Source of the DNA: Papaver somniferum
Taxonomy: Eukaryota > Streptophyta > Magnoliopsida > Ranunculales > Papaveraceae
Direction: 5' to 3'
Length of the DNA: 64,000 bases
Assembly (NCBI RefSeq): GCF_003573695.1
Contig: NC_039361.1
Location: forward strand, 90,228,149 to 90,292,148
The notes below the pieces were generated by a model, which worked only from the letters and a program-made list of their open reading frames with translations, searched no databases and was not told the origin of the DNA. The stretch's first letter is position 1; the number at the start of each line of letters is the position of its first letter. The position numbers were made by a program, and so were the translations under genes. Of the stretch, positions 44,488-56,698 are shown one piece after another.

Positions 44488-46009
44488 AATCAGGAGTAAG
44501 TGAGAAGAGGAAGAAGAATGGTTGAAATGGGTTGAAATGAATTTGATTAGGCTTTAATTGGTTTTATTACTGGAAGGGCAAATATGTAACTTCAAAGTCC
44601 TATAAGGTATCCGTTAGCTAGTGACCTTGGATGGGTATAAATTGTTGGCCCCTAATTCCTTTTGAGTGGCCCCTAAAAATGCAGGAAAATGAGGTCAGTT
44701 TTGTTTTTATGGCATTTTCTTCTGGCATAACTGTCTCTCCAACATGGATGGTTGGGGCCATCGAGATTACTCTCTCAAAGGTTAATTGTCTCTCATGAAT
44801 GTCAAATTCTCTATCATCTCTCTAGACTTTCAAATTCTCTAGCACCTTTAATTTCTAACTTTTCGGTGAGAAACAATATGTAAACTTAGATAAAAGAATA
44901 CCACGTGACTCTAAATGTTGGAGATTTTATTGGCATCAATTTTCAGAAACTATACCCCTAAACCAAAATCTAACATTGTCCTTAACTTTTCAAACTGTGG
45001 AACCTAGGACGGTATGCAATATATAGATAGGAGAAAAAAAAATGTAATTCAAAGAGAAAGGATTGGAAAATTTCACCTAACTGACGCAAGAAAAGGTGTA
45101 TTCTATGTTACAATATCGAACAATAAGAATAGCAAGGAATACTAAAACAAAAAGAAAAAGAAAAAGAAACAAGAACGCAGATGTACATACTGGAATATAC
45201 AAACAAGACTCTTCATATATCAACAACGTAAATATCTGGAGATCAACCCAGAGCACAATACATACAACCAATGATAACCTTACACTCTCGGTGTAGCAAC
45301 GTAAAAATATAGAGACTATCAAAATGAAAGAGCTACCCCCAAACCTGGTTTTTGCAAAGGATATATCATTTTGATAAAAAAAATAACAGAGTTAAAGGGT
45401 TTACTAGGGATGTGAAGTGAAATTATTTGGGAGACATGCACATGCAAAAAGAAGTCATGAGATGCAAAGTAATCCAGTAATAGTGGAGAAGCACACAGTT
45501 CAAATCCAAAATCAGGAATCTTTCAAAGTTTGTGCTAACAATTCTTGGTATATTAACTTCTCCACTAGGTTTTTGTCCCTATACTAAATCATCATCATAA
45601 TCATCATCAACTAAGGAATCTATTGGAGTATCACAATAAAGATGATTAAAAATAACCTTATATAGAGAGAGTTTAATGTCTCTGAATCTTTAGACTTAAA
45701 TACAGTTTCCTCAAAATTAACACACTCTTCATAAGCATCATAGTAATAACACTGATACGACACGCCGTGTCCTCAATCCTAAACTTTTTCTTTTGAATAG
45801 GCGAGTGATCATTAATAAGATCAGAAGTTGGACTAAATACACCACGTTCTGTTGATGTGACAATATCTCTATTCCTATGATCACAATTATCAATTCCATC
45901 ATCATTTTCCATACAAAGGATGTTGATATCAATATATATATATATACATAAGTTGTGTTTAGAATAACATATGAGTTTTGGGTTTAAACTTTTTTTATTG
46001 GCACGCACT
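44488..46009. other. Intergenic, no supported gene
   Basis: AT-rich. GGCCCCTAA words at 44666 and 44690 may mark the end of the neighbouring unidentified transposon. An AAAAAGAAAAAGAAACAAG run lies near 45150. Reading frames at 45077-45322 and 45673-46008 show no motif. Confidence 0.45.
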
Positions 46010-46434
46010 GGTTAAAACCAATCCAACCTTTTTCTGGTAAAGGTTGTTTTGTCATTGTTGTTGTTCTTTTGTTCTTGCGAGAGGATGACAACAAACAAGG
46101 GAAGAGTTCTTATTGAACTGGTGCTTAAATGGTATATATTTTTGGGGAGAAATGACTGCAGAAATCAAGGTAACAATTCTTCTATTGTTAGTTAATCATT
46201 TTTCCTGTTTAAGAAAAGATATATATTGTTGCATATATGTTGCTTTTTCTTAACAAGATTTCGGTACAATTGATATTGTCCATTATAATGTACGGATAGA
46301 TTATTGTGATTCAATTGTTTACGATTAAGAAAAATTGTGTCAATTCTGTTGACTTATATTTCTATTGGATTATCTTTGTTTCAATTGCTTCTGGTTAATA
46401 AAAACTATGAAAATTCAATGATTTGATCTGTATC
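46010..46434 (+). repeat. Remnant of copia-type internal sequence
   Basis: Parallels 41080-41200 (TTGTTGTTCTTTTG--TGACA--GGGAAGAGTTC-TATT-GAACT-GTGCTTAA). Not coding. Confidence 0.5.
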
Positions 46435-46725
46435 TGAAAAGGCGGGGGCACAACAACTACACCCAATAATTCGTTCAACAATATGTATAGAATAAACTCC
46501 AATTTAATTCCGAAAGCACCAACTTAAAGGTGAGACTCAATCAAGAATTATATAAAAGAGTTTATTTTCTCTTTCTCAATACAATCAGCAAATCAAACAT
46601 AGAAATCTGCGAGCCTGATTGATATGAGAAATAACTTGGACGGTACCAAAGACCAATGTCCAAGAGTCAATCAAGTTTTATCCAACAATCAAAGTCGTAT
46701 TTATCAATTGATTGAACTACGCACT
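46435..46725 (-). repeat. Copia-type LTR end fragment, minus orientation
   Basis: On the minus strand it ends CCCCCGCCTTTTCA at 46435 and matches the last 290 bases of the LTRs at 1-2322 and 37885-38235. Confidence 0.8.
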
Positions 46726-47089
46726 TTTAGAGCATTGCTCGGTTGAACCCACCAAGTGTTGGTATGTCAAGTTTGGTTGTCATATTTTAGTGAACCAAAA
46801 CTCATTTAAAGAGTCGCTTGATTATTTACTCGAGTCAACTTTGTATAGGTTAGCTAGAAAGTTATTAGGATATGAGACTTACAAGTATTACTCGAAGACT
46901 TGAAGAATGTGAAGAAGTAAAGAGCTACATCGACGACATCATCCTTCCTCTTGAGGTTAGTAATATTTTGACATGAACTGTTTCATTCCTAACAATCTTT
47001 CAATTCGTGCCATATTGAAAACATAACTACGAAGATGTGAATGATTATACTCTAGTTAGACGTAGTATTAAGGAATTATAATACGAAGT
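46726..47089 (+). repeat. Copia-type LTR start fragment, plus orientation
   Basis: TTTTAGAGCATTGCTCGGTTGAAC and the following 360 bases match the start of the LTR at 37639 (minus). It directly abuts the oppositely oriented fragment on its left. At 47089 it changes abruptly into family-B sequence. Confidence 0.82.
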
Positions 47090-49950
47090 TGTTTGAGAGT
47101 GAAAAATGTTTCTGCTGGTTTTGGTAAATTTGAGTGTGTGTGGATGAGAAACGAATCTAAACCCTAAACAAATTCACTGCACGGGAGTACTTTAGATTCG
47201 AGAGATCAATCTGTACAATTCTGGCGTAAACCAAGAAATGGTCGTTCCAGACTTGCTTCGATCACAAAGTGAAGGAGACGGGGTTGATCTTAGGCAGGGA
47301 AGCGAAGAAGGTGTTGAGATTGTGAAGGTGTTGGCTGTTTATCACTTGTATCAGAATGTTGAATTGGCTTGCATAATGTAAGCTATCATTTCTGGGTGTT
47401 TTCTGGATACGTAGTTAATAACACTTGGTTTTCTGTGTTGTGTTAAAATAGGTTTGAAGAACCTATTTATACAAGTCATTTGAGCGCAACCCTCATCTCT
47501 TAGGAAGTGGAGGAAGTTGAGTGATGGATTAGTGGGGTCGTGTAGGTGATTGTCACGCGATCACGCCTTTACCCACCTCCCTCATCATTGTTAACCGTCC
47601 ATGCCTCCTGACACATTCTCGTAATGAGCGCGTTGCACGCCGCACGCCGCATGCTGTAAACCGCCAGACCAATACCCCAATAAGTATCCCCATTTTGTGA
47701 CATGGTTGATGTCTCGAATGAGTGGGACGAGTAGTGGGACCCGCCGCAATAAATAGCATACGGTGCTATCAGGTTAAATAACTAAATTATTTATGGAATT
47801 GATATTCATGAATTATCATGTATGCTCGATGCGTGTAATGCATCTCTTTTATGCAAGTATCTCGAAACAATCGATATGTATGAAGCATCGTTATTTTAAA
47901 TCTTGATTGAAAAAGTCGCGGATTAAGCGTCTTAAAATGGCAGCACGTCCAACCATCTTCGATTCATCGTTTGAAGGCCGCATGGGAGGGCCACCATCTG
48001 GTCGATCACTCCCTGTGGCAGAGTGGCGGACGGTAATCATTGAGACGCTTCATTGATCGCCTAACTTTTAATCCAAGCCGTCTGATCAAGCTGGCAAAGT
48101 TGGACGGACGAGATGATTTATGTCATATTTGCTGCCATTGATGGATTTTAGGGTTTTTAGAGGTGTGCAACATCCCCTCTTTGGCTTGATCGAATCCAAG
48201 AATGGGAACTAATTTTAGAGGGACCGACCAGGCATGCTTGAAGACGGCCCGCCGCGTGCATGTCGACACCTCTCGGTCCCACAAAGATTCGATCTAGGCC
48301 ACTCAATTTGTCCGGCAAAGATGAGTGGTCATGATCGATTTGCGACAGAAATACATTGCAACAAAGGTTTAAAAGCCGTATGGCATGCCATCTTTGGGCG
48401 TGCATTTCGAGGCGTCGGTCCCTAGTATGCACAGGCCGTGGGACCACGGTGATCACGTTGACATCCTTGGGACCTCTTGAGTCTATAACTACACCCTCCA
48501 TTTAGGCTGGCGAAGATGGATGGTCATGATCGAACTACGACAGATGTGCATTGCCGCAAACCCTAATTAGGGTTTTGAATCAGTCACGCACACGTGACTT
48601 TGGCCAAGAGGTTTGGCACGCCGTGATCCTCCTTTGGAGAGATCGATCACGTGGGGCCCATGTTGGGATGACGGTGAACGCATGTGCACCTTCCTGATGG
48701 TCCTAAATGCGATCTAAGCCATCCAAATAGGCTGGCTAAGTTGGATGGTTGTGATCGATTTAAGACACTAGTGGAATTCCGTGATCCTTGGAAGTATCAC
48801 GCCTGCCATGGTTTGAGCAATCGTTTCATTGCTTCATGGCCTCGCCGTGAGAAAACCGATCGGGTGAAGGAGAAGTGGGCCCGCCAACGTGTGCGTTAGC
48901 GCTTCCCTGATCATTCATGGGATGATATAATCCATCCAACCAGGATGGCGAAGTTGTACGGTTGCGATGGCTTTAAGACTGTCCTGAACAATCTTGCTCG
49001 TTCGATTCTCTCCCAAAACAGCGCGTCCACCCCTCTTTAGGTTGGCGTTTTGACGACGCTGGGGAATAATGTGTGGTGTTTGACCAGTTTGGAAATTAGT
49101 TGGCCCGCCAGTGGTCATCACGGTGATCGCCTATTCCTGCCAGGGTTTGGCTAGGCTGGTGAAATTATGCGGCCAACTTGTGTGCTCGTGATCGTTTCTG
49201 AGACTGACATGTCTAGATCTCCCTTAAGGAATTTAAGCACGTTCAATCGCGCAACTTTTAGTTAAATGGTGTGCGAACGCGCTGATCTCTTTGTCAGAGA
49301 GTGGTGTAGCCTGCGTGAGTGTTTTCATGCAGGTTTCAATACTGACACTTCAGGATATTCATGCTACTCTGTTACGAGCGAACATTTAATCGTCATGTCA
49401 TGCCAATATTGAGAGTTCGCTGGCGAACATAGCATAGGAAAACACTAGGCATGCCATGCATTAGTGAATAATACTGGTGCAAGATAAAATTTATAGAATA
49501 TTTGGGATTGTTGCTAGATGCACCATTCTGAGTAAATTTTATACACATAAATATATTGAAAATATCAATGCATATATGAGCGAAGAGGCTTAGGCACTCA
49601 ACACTTTTAAATGGATCTATTTCATTAGTGAATAGTGCAACTAGGAGCTTAAATACTCGTTAGGCTCTATACTAGTGAACAATTCGTCTAGGAGCTTGAG
49701 TTTCAATACAATATGAAGAGCGGCATAGGAACTCATCAGATTTTGATATATTCTTCAAATTCCTTGCGGAATATGGACATATCAAGGTCTATTACTTCCG
49801 ATGTCGGGTCAGGTAGATAGACTTTTACAATTTTATCCCTGAACTAAAATCCACCATCAACATTAAGTCCCCTGCCTAGCACATAATGGTTGTACTATTG
49901 TGGGGTAGACATTAGATGGTGACAAATAAAGATAAAACTTATGAGACAAA
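47090..49950 (+). repeat. Family-B long LTR, second copy
   Basis: Begins TGTTTGAGAGTG at 47090, like the minus-strand copy at 30686, and shares its first 250-300 bases. CTATTTATACAAG near 47463 is a possible TATA box. It inserts at the edge of a copia LTR fragment. Further in, the two copies have diverged: here the body is a 215-bp repeat array, there it is other arrays. The right boundary is an estimate. No protein domain is visible. Confidence 0.55.
48077..49205 (+). repeat. Six diverged units, period about 215 bp
   Basis: The core CCATCCAA-NNN-GGCTGGC-AAGTTGGATGG-TGTGATCGATTT-AGAC recurs near 48077, 48295, 48494, 48718, 48930 and 49152. Between cores lie GC-rich words such as GACCGACCAGGCATG. 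The units are old, with many substitutions. Confidence 0.8.
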
Positions 49951-50121
49951 GTTAGATGTTACCAGGAGAGATGGGTCGTCCTGTCCTTGGAGCATGTCAC
50001 GTTCAAGAGGCGTCCCGGTGAGCGTTCCCCTAGCATGATGTCGGTTGGCCCCAGGTACATGAGGCATATGGTTGGTTGGATTCTCAAACTATTCATGACG
50101 ATATCGTAATCCTCAACTCTG

Positions 50122-50575
50122 ATGAGGACGAGCCCTATTATGAGTAATATCCTTAAAAAGCTACTCAAACAATTTTTGAAAAAAGATGTTGAAGCATCTT
50201 CCAAAGAGAACGTTGATGTAGCTTCTGGAAAGCGTGTTGAAGCGAATCAAAAGAATGTTGAAGCGGCTTCCGGAGAGCGCGTTGAAGCAGCTTCTGAAGC
50301 GAAGGTCGAGGCGGGTCCCGGAGAGAGCGTTGAAGCATCTTCTGAAGCGAACGTCGAAGCGGGTCCCCAAAAGAGCGTTGAAGCAGCTTCCTCTGGAGAG
50401 CGTTGAAGTGCTGAAACACCTTCTTCTGGAGAGAGAGTTGGAACGCCTTCTTCTGGAGAGAGAGATGAAGCGCCTTCTTCTGGAGAGCGTTGAAGCGGCA
50501 TCTGTTGGAGAGAGCGTTAAAGCGGCTTCTTCTGGAGAGAGTGTTGAAGCGGCTTCTTCTTCAGTTTGATTTACC
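50122..50575 (+). repeat. Coding minisatellite, 24-27 bp units (VEA repeat)
   Basis: About 15 units begin GTTGAAGC. The first nine are mostly 24 bp and, in the frame 50122-50406, read as an 8-residue repeat of the form VEAASxxx (VEAASGER, VEASSEAN, VEAGPGES and so on). Later units are mostly 27 bp and carry CTTCTTCTGGAGAGAG; a frame change at about 50403 moves the VEA reading to another frame that ends at 50569. The upstream part of the frame is basic (SNILKKLLKQFLKK). I do not recognise the parent protein; it may belong to the retroelement of the family-B LTR. Antisense frames here are composition shadows. Confidence 0.75.
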
Positions 50576-51328
50576 CTTGCAAATTACATGCTTCTTGATT
50601 GACCATCTCTCTTTTGTTGAATAAGTTCTTGACTGACGGTGAAGGAATTTCATGCTGATCCTTAGTCCCCAAGCGTGATTTATATGGTTCTATCTTGTAT
50701 GGTCGGTGGGTTTACCATAAATATATCGCCATCTCGCCTCCGTGACTCTATTACTTCTACATGGGAAAATAAAATATGCAGAAGTTCGGATTACCTCTGT
50801 TCGTAGAAGTTGTTGCTATTGTGAAGCTAGGGCTGGTATCAATAAACGAGCAACAACGGTTCTTGGCAGCGACTGTGATCAGAAAAGACTGGCAGGGAGA
50901 GGCGTGATAGCTACGGGCACGAAGTTGTCAGTCTTCATATAGTGGTAGAGCTTGTCTCATTGTTATAGGGAGAAGCTAATGATAGAGCCGATAGCTTCCT
51001 TGATGTTGCCTCATGGAACGGAAAAGAGAGAGACAGTACCCTGCCCACGAATATCCACTGAGCCTTCGATTTGATAGATGTTGTCACGCTGGGTTCATGA
51101 GGTCGTCTTTACATCTGCGTTGCGTTTCATAGATGTCCAGGAATACCGCTGGTCTTTGAAAATACGTGTGATCTCTTGAGTATATCCTCGTCTTTGGACA
51201 TCTTGGAATCCTGATGATAGCGTGCTTGCATCTTTCTAAATTCAGCATCTTTGAGATGGGCATTGCTAAGCAGTCCCAGTGACACTCCTTTGCCATTATC
51301 ATCTTTGGATCGTGTCTTTGAGGAGTAG
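50576..51328. other. No gene recognised
   Basis: Mixed-composition DNA, possibly more retroelement internal sequence. Frames of 60-72 codons (50742-50942 +, 51084-51302 -) have no motif. Confidence 0.4.
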
Positions 51329-53900
51329 GGGTGTAACCCCGATTTTCATGCCCGAATCCTGTCCGGATCCTATGCCCAAAAACCCGAAGTGATACTTGGA
51401 AACCATAGCCGAAGCCCGGGTACTAAGCCCAAGCTCGTTAAGTAATTTATTTGGACTTATTTAATTTATGTTCATTTTAACAATTCATTCGCAGCGGAAT
51501 ACTTAGAAAATAATTTAGGATAATCCAAACGTTGATTTACCCTAATTTTGAATCCAACATAAACAAAACACGTTTTAGTTCTCAAACAAAAATATTAACA
51601 CCGTTCAGGTTTAAAAATTTAATTAATAAGTAACGATTTCAACACCAAATTGTAAAACTAAAAACAGACCAAGGTAGATTCCTATAATTTTACAGGCTTC
51701 ATACGAGTTCCAAAATATATGATATTTATATGGGTTAATCAGAACTGTAAATAATATTGGTTATAAATTTTCTAAAATTTTTAAATGAAGTTTAATAGAC
51801 TAAGACCACGGTCAAACTCGTAGTTGACCAGCACTACAAGAAAACAAAACTGTGATACTCTGTTTTAGAAAAATTATATAAAATCACACGAGACTCATAA
51901 TTACACGAGGATTGTCATTTTGGAAATATAAAAGATAGATATTGATTTTCTCAGAGACACTAAGATCTAAAAATCTTCTTATAATAGTTTTAAAATAGGA
52001 TATTCACAAGACATTTATATCTGTCAAATATTTTCTGGATTTAACACGGGTACAAAGAATTATTTTAAAAATATTTATACTACTCAAAAAATTCTACAAC
52101 TTTTACCAAATGCCCCGTAAGATGTTTTTCATTAATTACAAAAAGAATCATATCAAAATCTATTAGGGATTTAAAATGACATTCAGTGAACTCAACATCA
52201 TACAATATTTTACTGCTTTAAATATAAGACTAATTACATATTTGAACTAGAATTTTACGCATAAACAATAATATTAAGGACTTCAAATTACTCTCTAGGA
52301 TCCACGTTGATCAACTCCTTGTCATGCATCATATATGGAATTTTTTGTTATAATACGACGTGAGTTGTGACACCCAGTAGGAAAAGAAGCAACAAAACAT
52401 TTTATGCAATATTTTTCAATTCCTTAAAAAAACAACTATCATGATTAACAACACCGCAACCACATGGAAACACCACATCCATAAACAATAATAAATTCAA
52501 TCAATCCGCTCGCCCCAGGAAGCCCCAAAGATAACTGGTCATCAAAACGTATTTAGGGGCGCTGCTCATGGACCATAGCCAAATCTGCTCGCGCCAAGGG
52601 AGACCAAAAACTTTTAGGTGTCGCTTCCCTTGGACCGTAGCCCAAATCACAATTATTCTCATATAATAATATCAAAAAAATCATTATTAACAATTGATTT
52701 CAATCAAAACCACCACGTATCAACCAATTGATAAAAATAACATAAACATGGATTTGAATAAGAACACCCAAATAAAAAAAGATAAACAAATAAAATTTTG
52801 GTTTGTGTTGCGCCTACCTCAAAACGCTAGTAATATGAACACGAACCCGAAATCTCCAAAGCAATCGGTGCTAAAGAATCTCTTTAACTATCTTTAATTA
52901 TTTATGTGAAATGCCAAGAAGAATCTGGTGTATTTTTTTTCTTTTCATTGTAACCTAAACCAAACGCGGCTGAAATTTTCTTAACTGACCGACTAGGGAA
53001 ACTTTGATATTTGTATTCAAATTGATTAAAATCCTAAATAACTATCAACCAATAATGTCAGACACTTGGCACTAAAATATCTCTTCCAAAACTAATTCTA
53101 GTGGCAAATAAATTGTTCAAAGTTTTCTAAGTTGGCTTTTAAATTCGAACAAATGTTACAGTAAGAAATTTTCATGCATTAGTAACCCTATCCGGTGGTG
53201 ACACGTGGCTATAAGAATATAAAATTGTCAAAGAATTTGATTCAGTCCACTTTGAACGTGAGTATCCCAATTCAATTCCTTTACGCTATTAAGGAAAGCC
53301 ATTAAATTCATACTATTTAATTTCATAAGCAACACTAAGTCGACAAGTGTTCACACTTGATAACTAACAATTCGCCAAAACTAGCTGATCCTAGTTTGTA
53401 TTCTCAACTGATTTTACTCGGTTGAATTTCTTAATTAATTTATAGTCCAATCTTGTCTCTGAAAATTACAGGGAGACCTATTTTTCCAATTTCTTCCACT
53501 GTAAAATCCACACTTAGAAAAACTCAGGCGCACACCCATATTCTGTAAAAAAAATTCTCGCAAACCCAGAATTTATAAAATTATGTTCCGGTCTTTTTCT
53601 TCTTCTTTAATCCGGACAAACTATTATTCTTCTTCTGGAATTCCTTTTCTTCTCCTCGGAACTCTGAAATAATCCCGATAATTTGTTGTTGATGTTTTAC
53701 AAGGGTTATAAGATGATTTGAAGTTTGAGAATTTAGTTGTGGATGTTGTTATAAAGAGAAAGTTAGGTCATGAATTTGAGCTGGATTGACGGTGATGAGA
53801 TTTAACAAGAGAAGGAAGAATCTATTTCAGTTGTGAACTCCATATTTATTAAAATCAAATTTTGGGGTTTCTGAAACAGAAATTAGGTCGAGTTGAATTC
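51329..53900. other. AT-rich repeat-like DNA upstream of the bHLH remnant, no gene
   Basis: Begins TGTAACCCCGATTTTC, the style of many plant LTR starts, but I found no second copy in the window. CACTACAAGAAAA at 51832 equals a CACTA terminus without a partner. 52507-52648 holds two related units GCTCGC-CCA-GG(A/G)A-- ending GGACC-TAGCC. The last kilobase may include the old promoter of the bHLH gene. Confidence 0.4.
52507..52648 (+). repeat. Two diverged tandem units of about 65-78 bp
   Basis: Both start GCTCGC-CCA-GGGAG/GAAG, pass through TTTAGG-G--GCT and end TGGACC(A/G)TAGCC(C)AAATC. Confidence 0.65.
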
Positions 53901-53911
53901 AGGAAGAGGAG

Positions 53912-54557
53912 ATGGATTTGGTGGCTGATTTAGGTGAAATTATGATGGGTTCTGATTATGAAAAGATGGTTCACAATGATGAAATTATGATGGGTTCTGA
54001 TTATGAAATTATGATGGGTTCTGATTTAGCATCAACAACAACAACAACTTATAAGAACCATAAGTTGTAGTGAAGAAAGAAAACAAGTCAAGGGTGAGAA
54101 GGATGAGAAGAAGAGGAAGAGTTGGTTGCAGTGAAAGAAATGATGTACTTGATCGCAGCGATGCAACCTATTGATATCGGTCCGGCAACACTGTAAACCT
54201 AAGAGAAGAAATGTTCGACCTAGTAATGACCCACAATGTGTAGCTACACGTCATAGGCGTGAGAGGATAAGTGAACGGATGAGAATTCTTCAAAGACTTG
54301 TTCCAGGAGGAGCTAAAATGGATACAACCTCCGTGTTAGATGAGGCAGTTCGCTACATTAAGTTATTAAAGAAACAAGTTATCAAACTTCAATCGAGTAA
54401 TCAGAATTCTCATTGTATAGTAGTGCCCATCATCAATGATGAGTACCGCTGGCATGTTCCTTCGTCTGTGAACAACATTGTTACATTTACGGAGACAATG
54501 CCGCCGTCAACCGAGGATTATTTCATTCCTAGGATTATTCCATTCCTAGCAAGCTAG
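53912..54557 (+). pseudogene. HECATE-like bHLH transcription factor (group VIIIb), frameshifted
   Basis: HECATE proteins are nuclear bHLH factors of gynoecium and shoot development. From the ATG at 53912, 52 codons are open (three repeats of IMMGSD), then stops at 54068-54098. The same frame then gives [16 protein letters not shown] (about 54130-54180), the box that precedes the bHLH in HEC3/HEC1-type proteins. A TAA at 54195 and a 1-base shift follow; the bHLH continues in another frame to 54557. It reads [51 protein letters not shown] and LLKKQV. The basic region lacks the usual Glu9 (Thr here, Ala in the family), normal for HEC-type proteins. HEC genes are intronless, so splicing is an unlikely rescue. 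Probably a pseudogene, or a sequence error at one base. Confidence 0.75.
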
Positions 54558-54901
54558 TAAGTTGAAGTATAGGTAATTAATTATTGATAAGTTTAGAGAC
54601 TGTAATTAGTTGAAGCATCTATCTTGAACGTTACTTCTCTTCGTCCACTTTCACTTTTCCCTTTGTTTGTTTCTTACAAGCCCAGTTGATGGAGGAGATA
54701 GAATAAGAAAAGCCATGTTTAGGATAAAGTCTTCCACTATGGGAAGAACTGACGAGTGGAATCAAAGTTTGGTATAACAGTTTCTCAGTTGAAAAAAAAC
54801 CAGTGATGGAGTTGGTGAATATTCAATTTTCAAAAAATGAGATGCTTAGCTTGGTGTGAGTTGGTTGTGCTGCAGGTGTTATGCATCTAAAAAATATTTA
54901 T

Positions 54902-55164
54902 TGCATAACTTGTTATGCAGTCCGAAAATGGTTGCATAACACGTTATGCAGCTATTATTGTAGGTGGATGACAATTTATGCAGCCTTTTCTTTTGCATAA
55001 CTTGTTATGCAGTACAGAGAATGGTTGCATAACACGTTATGCAGTTACTTTTTGTTAGTATTGAAACCAACAAAGAAAAAGGATGCATAACACAGTATGC
55101 ACCTATAATAATATCTGCATAAAATGTTATGCAGTTGACAAAATGGACGCATAAACTGTTATGT
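54902..55164. repeat. Seven copies of an 18-bp palindrome, TGCATAAC-NN-GTTATGCA
   Basis: Copies lie at 54902-54919, 54933-54950, 54994-55011, 55026-55043, 55084-55101, 55116-55133 and 55148-55164. The first four are perfect 8-bp arms around TT or AC, alternating TT, AC, TT, AC. The last three carry one to several changes. Intervals are 13-45 bases. Confidence 0.9.
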
Positions 55165-56693
55165 GATAGACGCATTTATGTGTCTAATTTGTCCTCAATG
55201 TTCCGTATTGTTAGTACTCGTTTTCGTACTTATTATGGTGTTTTGTGTGTTTGTAGGTATTTTTCAGAAATAAATATTGTTGGAAAAATTTGGCTCGAAA
55301 AGTTGCGCGGAGTACCCCATGGAGGACAATTGCTGTACGGACCCCCACTTTTGCTAAGGGGCACCCACGTCTATGTGTAGCCCATTTGTCTATAGCACCT
55401 ACTGGTTATCTGGCACCCAAGACGTCGGATCAGGGCTAACCTCCTTCTTCGTTTGAATTCTGAAAAATGGCGGGAAAACCAAGTTTCAACTGCCGGAAAT
55501 AGGGTTGGGATTTGAACTTGTTGCAGTGAGACTAAAGGGCTGGAATTAATTGGGTCTACTCCAATGGGCTAGACATAGATTATATATGTGTTGGTTTCGA
55601 TCCAGTTGGTCTGAATACCAAGATTCGAAGAAATCAGGGAGATACTCACCGGAGGAGATATTCACAAGATTGCGCGAGCAGCATAGGAGTTTGCACCTGT
55701 TTGGAAGACCCTAACAACTACTTGGAGTGTGAAGGAGTTAAATATGGCAATTTGGAAGCTTCAGAACGCGTGTAGAGATCAAAAATCTGAATTATTTCCT
55801 AAACTGGCCGTGAAGAATAATGCTGAGTAATGGAGAATTATATGAAGCTATTACGTGAGAATTTGCTGTTGCTGGGTTATAAATAGGTGCTGGGATATCA
55901 TAGAAGGATTACGGAGAGTTTGGGAGAGTTTAGAAGACCACAGTGCAAAGAAAAATCGAGTTGCAGAGCTACCATTTCTGCTGCTGCATAGCTGAAGAAC
56001 ACGAAGAACAGACCAACCAAGACATTCGTTTATCAACAGTGTTAACGACACTGATATGTGGGTCTTAGAAGCTACAGTAACAGCGACAGTTTCCTTTTAT
56101 CGTTCTCTGTAACAGTGTTTTGCAACAATTAAAAACGTTGCAAACACCCGATTTTCATCATTTTCTCTCCATTTCATCTTTGTAAACAATTTTTGAAGCA
56201 ATGAAAAAATATTTTGAGCGTGTTTACACAATGATGAGCTAAACCCATCCTCGGGGGAGAAGGAGGAAGCTATTTCACCAATGAAAAGTGGTAATCTCTA
56301 ATTTATGCAATTATTGTATGATTATTTGCCTAGATAAATAAATTGATAAAATGGTTTTTGTTAAACAATTGTCATTTCAATTGATGGAGCATGCTAGCCT
56401 AGGGTTTCGATATCCCATACTTTCGATCTACAATTGTTATTTCTAAAAAAATCAACTATTTCAATATTAAGAATCAATTTGAATGCATGATTTGCATGAT
56501 TATAATTAGAGAATATAAATAACTTTGATATTGGTAAATAGTGGATTCCATAGCCCCGGTCTTCTCTATATTTTTCATATCACTTTTATTTAAGTTTGCA
56601 ATATTTTTAGTCTTAAAATTAAATCTAGAATCTTTTGATTTCACAAGTCTCAACGAAACTATTTCTATAACAACTCAATTGAAAATCACATCA
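55164..56693 (+). repeat. 5' LTR of the Athila/Tat element (about 1.53 kb)
   Basis: Starts TGATAGACGCATTTATGTG, a start I associate with this group, and ends ..AATCACATCA just before the primer site. The left end is inferred because the other LTR is outside the window. Non-coding. Confidence 0.75.
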
Positions 56694-56698
56694 ATTTT

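Noticed and set aside
45077..46008. Frames of 64-111 codons in both directions
   Set aside because: No domain, hydrophobic or Lys-rich composition from T-runs and A-runs; no splice or leader context.
50161..50501. Three overlapping minus-strand frames of 69-84 codons
   Set aside because: Antisense shadows of the VEA minisatellite.
51832..51844. CACTACAAGAAAA, identical to a CACTA transposon terminus
   Set aside because: No inverted partner TTTTCTTGTAGTG and no subterminal repeats or transposase nearby; a 13-base match in AT-rich DNA is weak.
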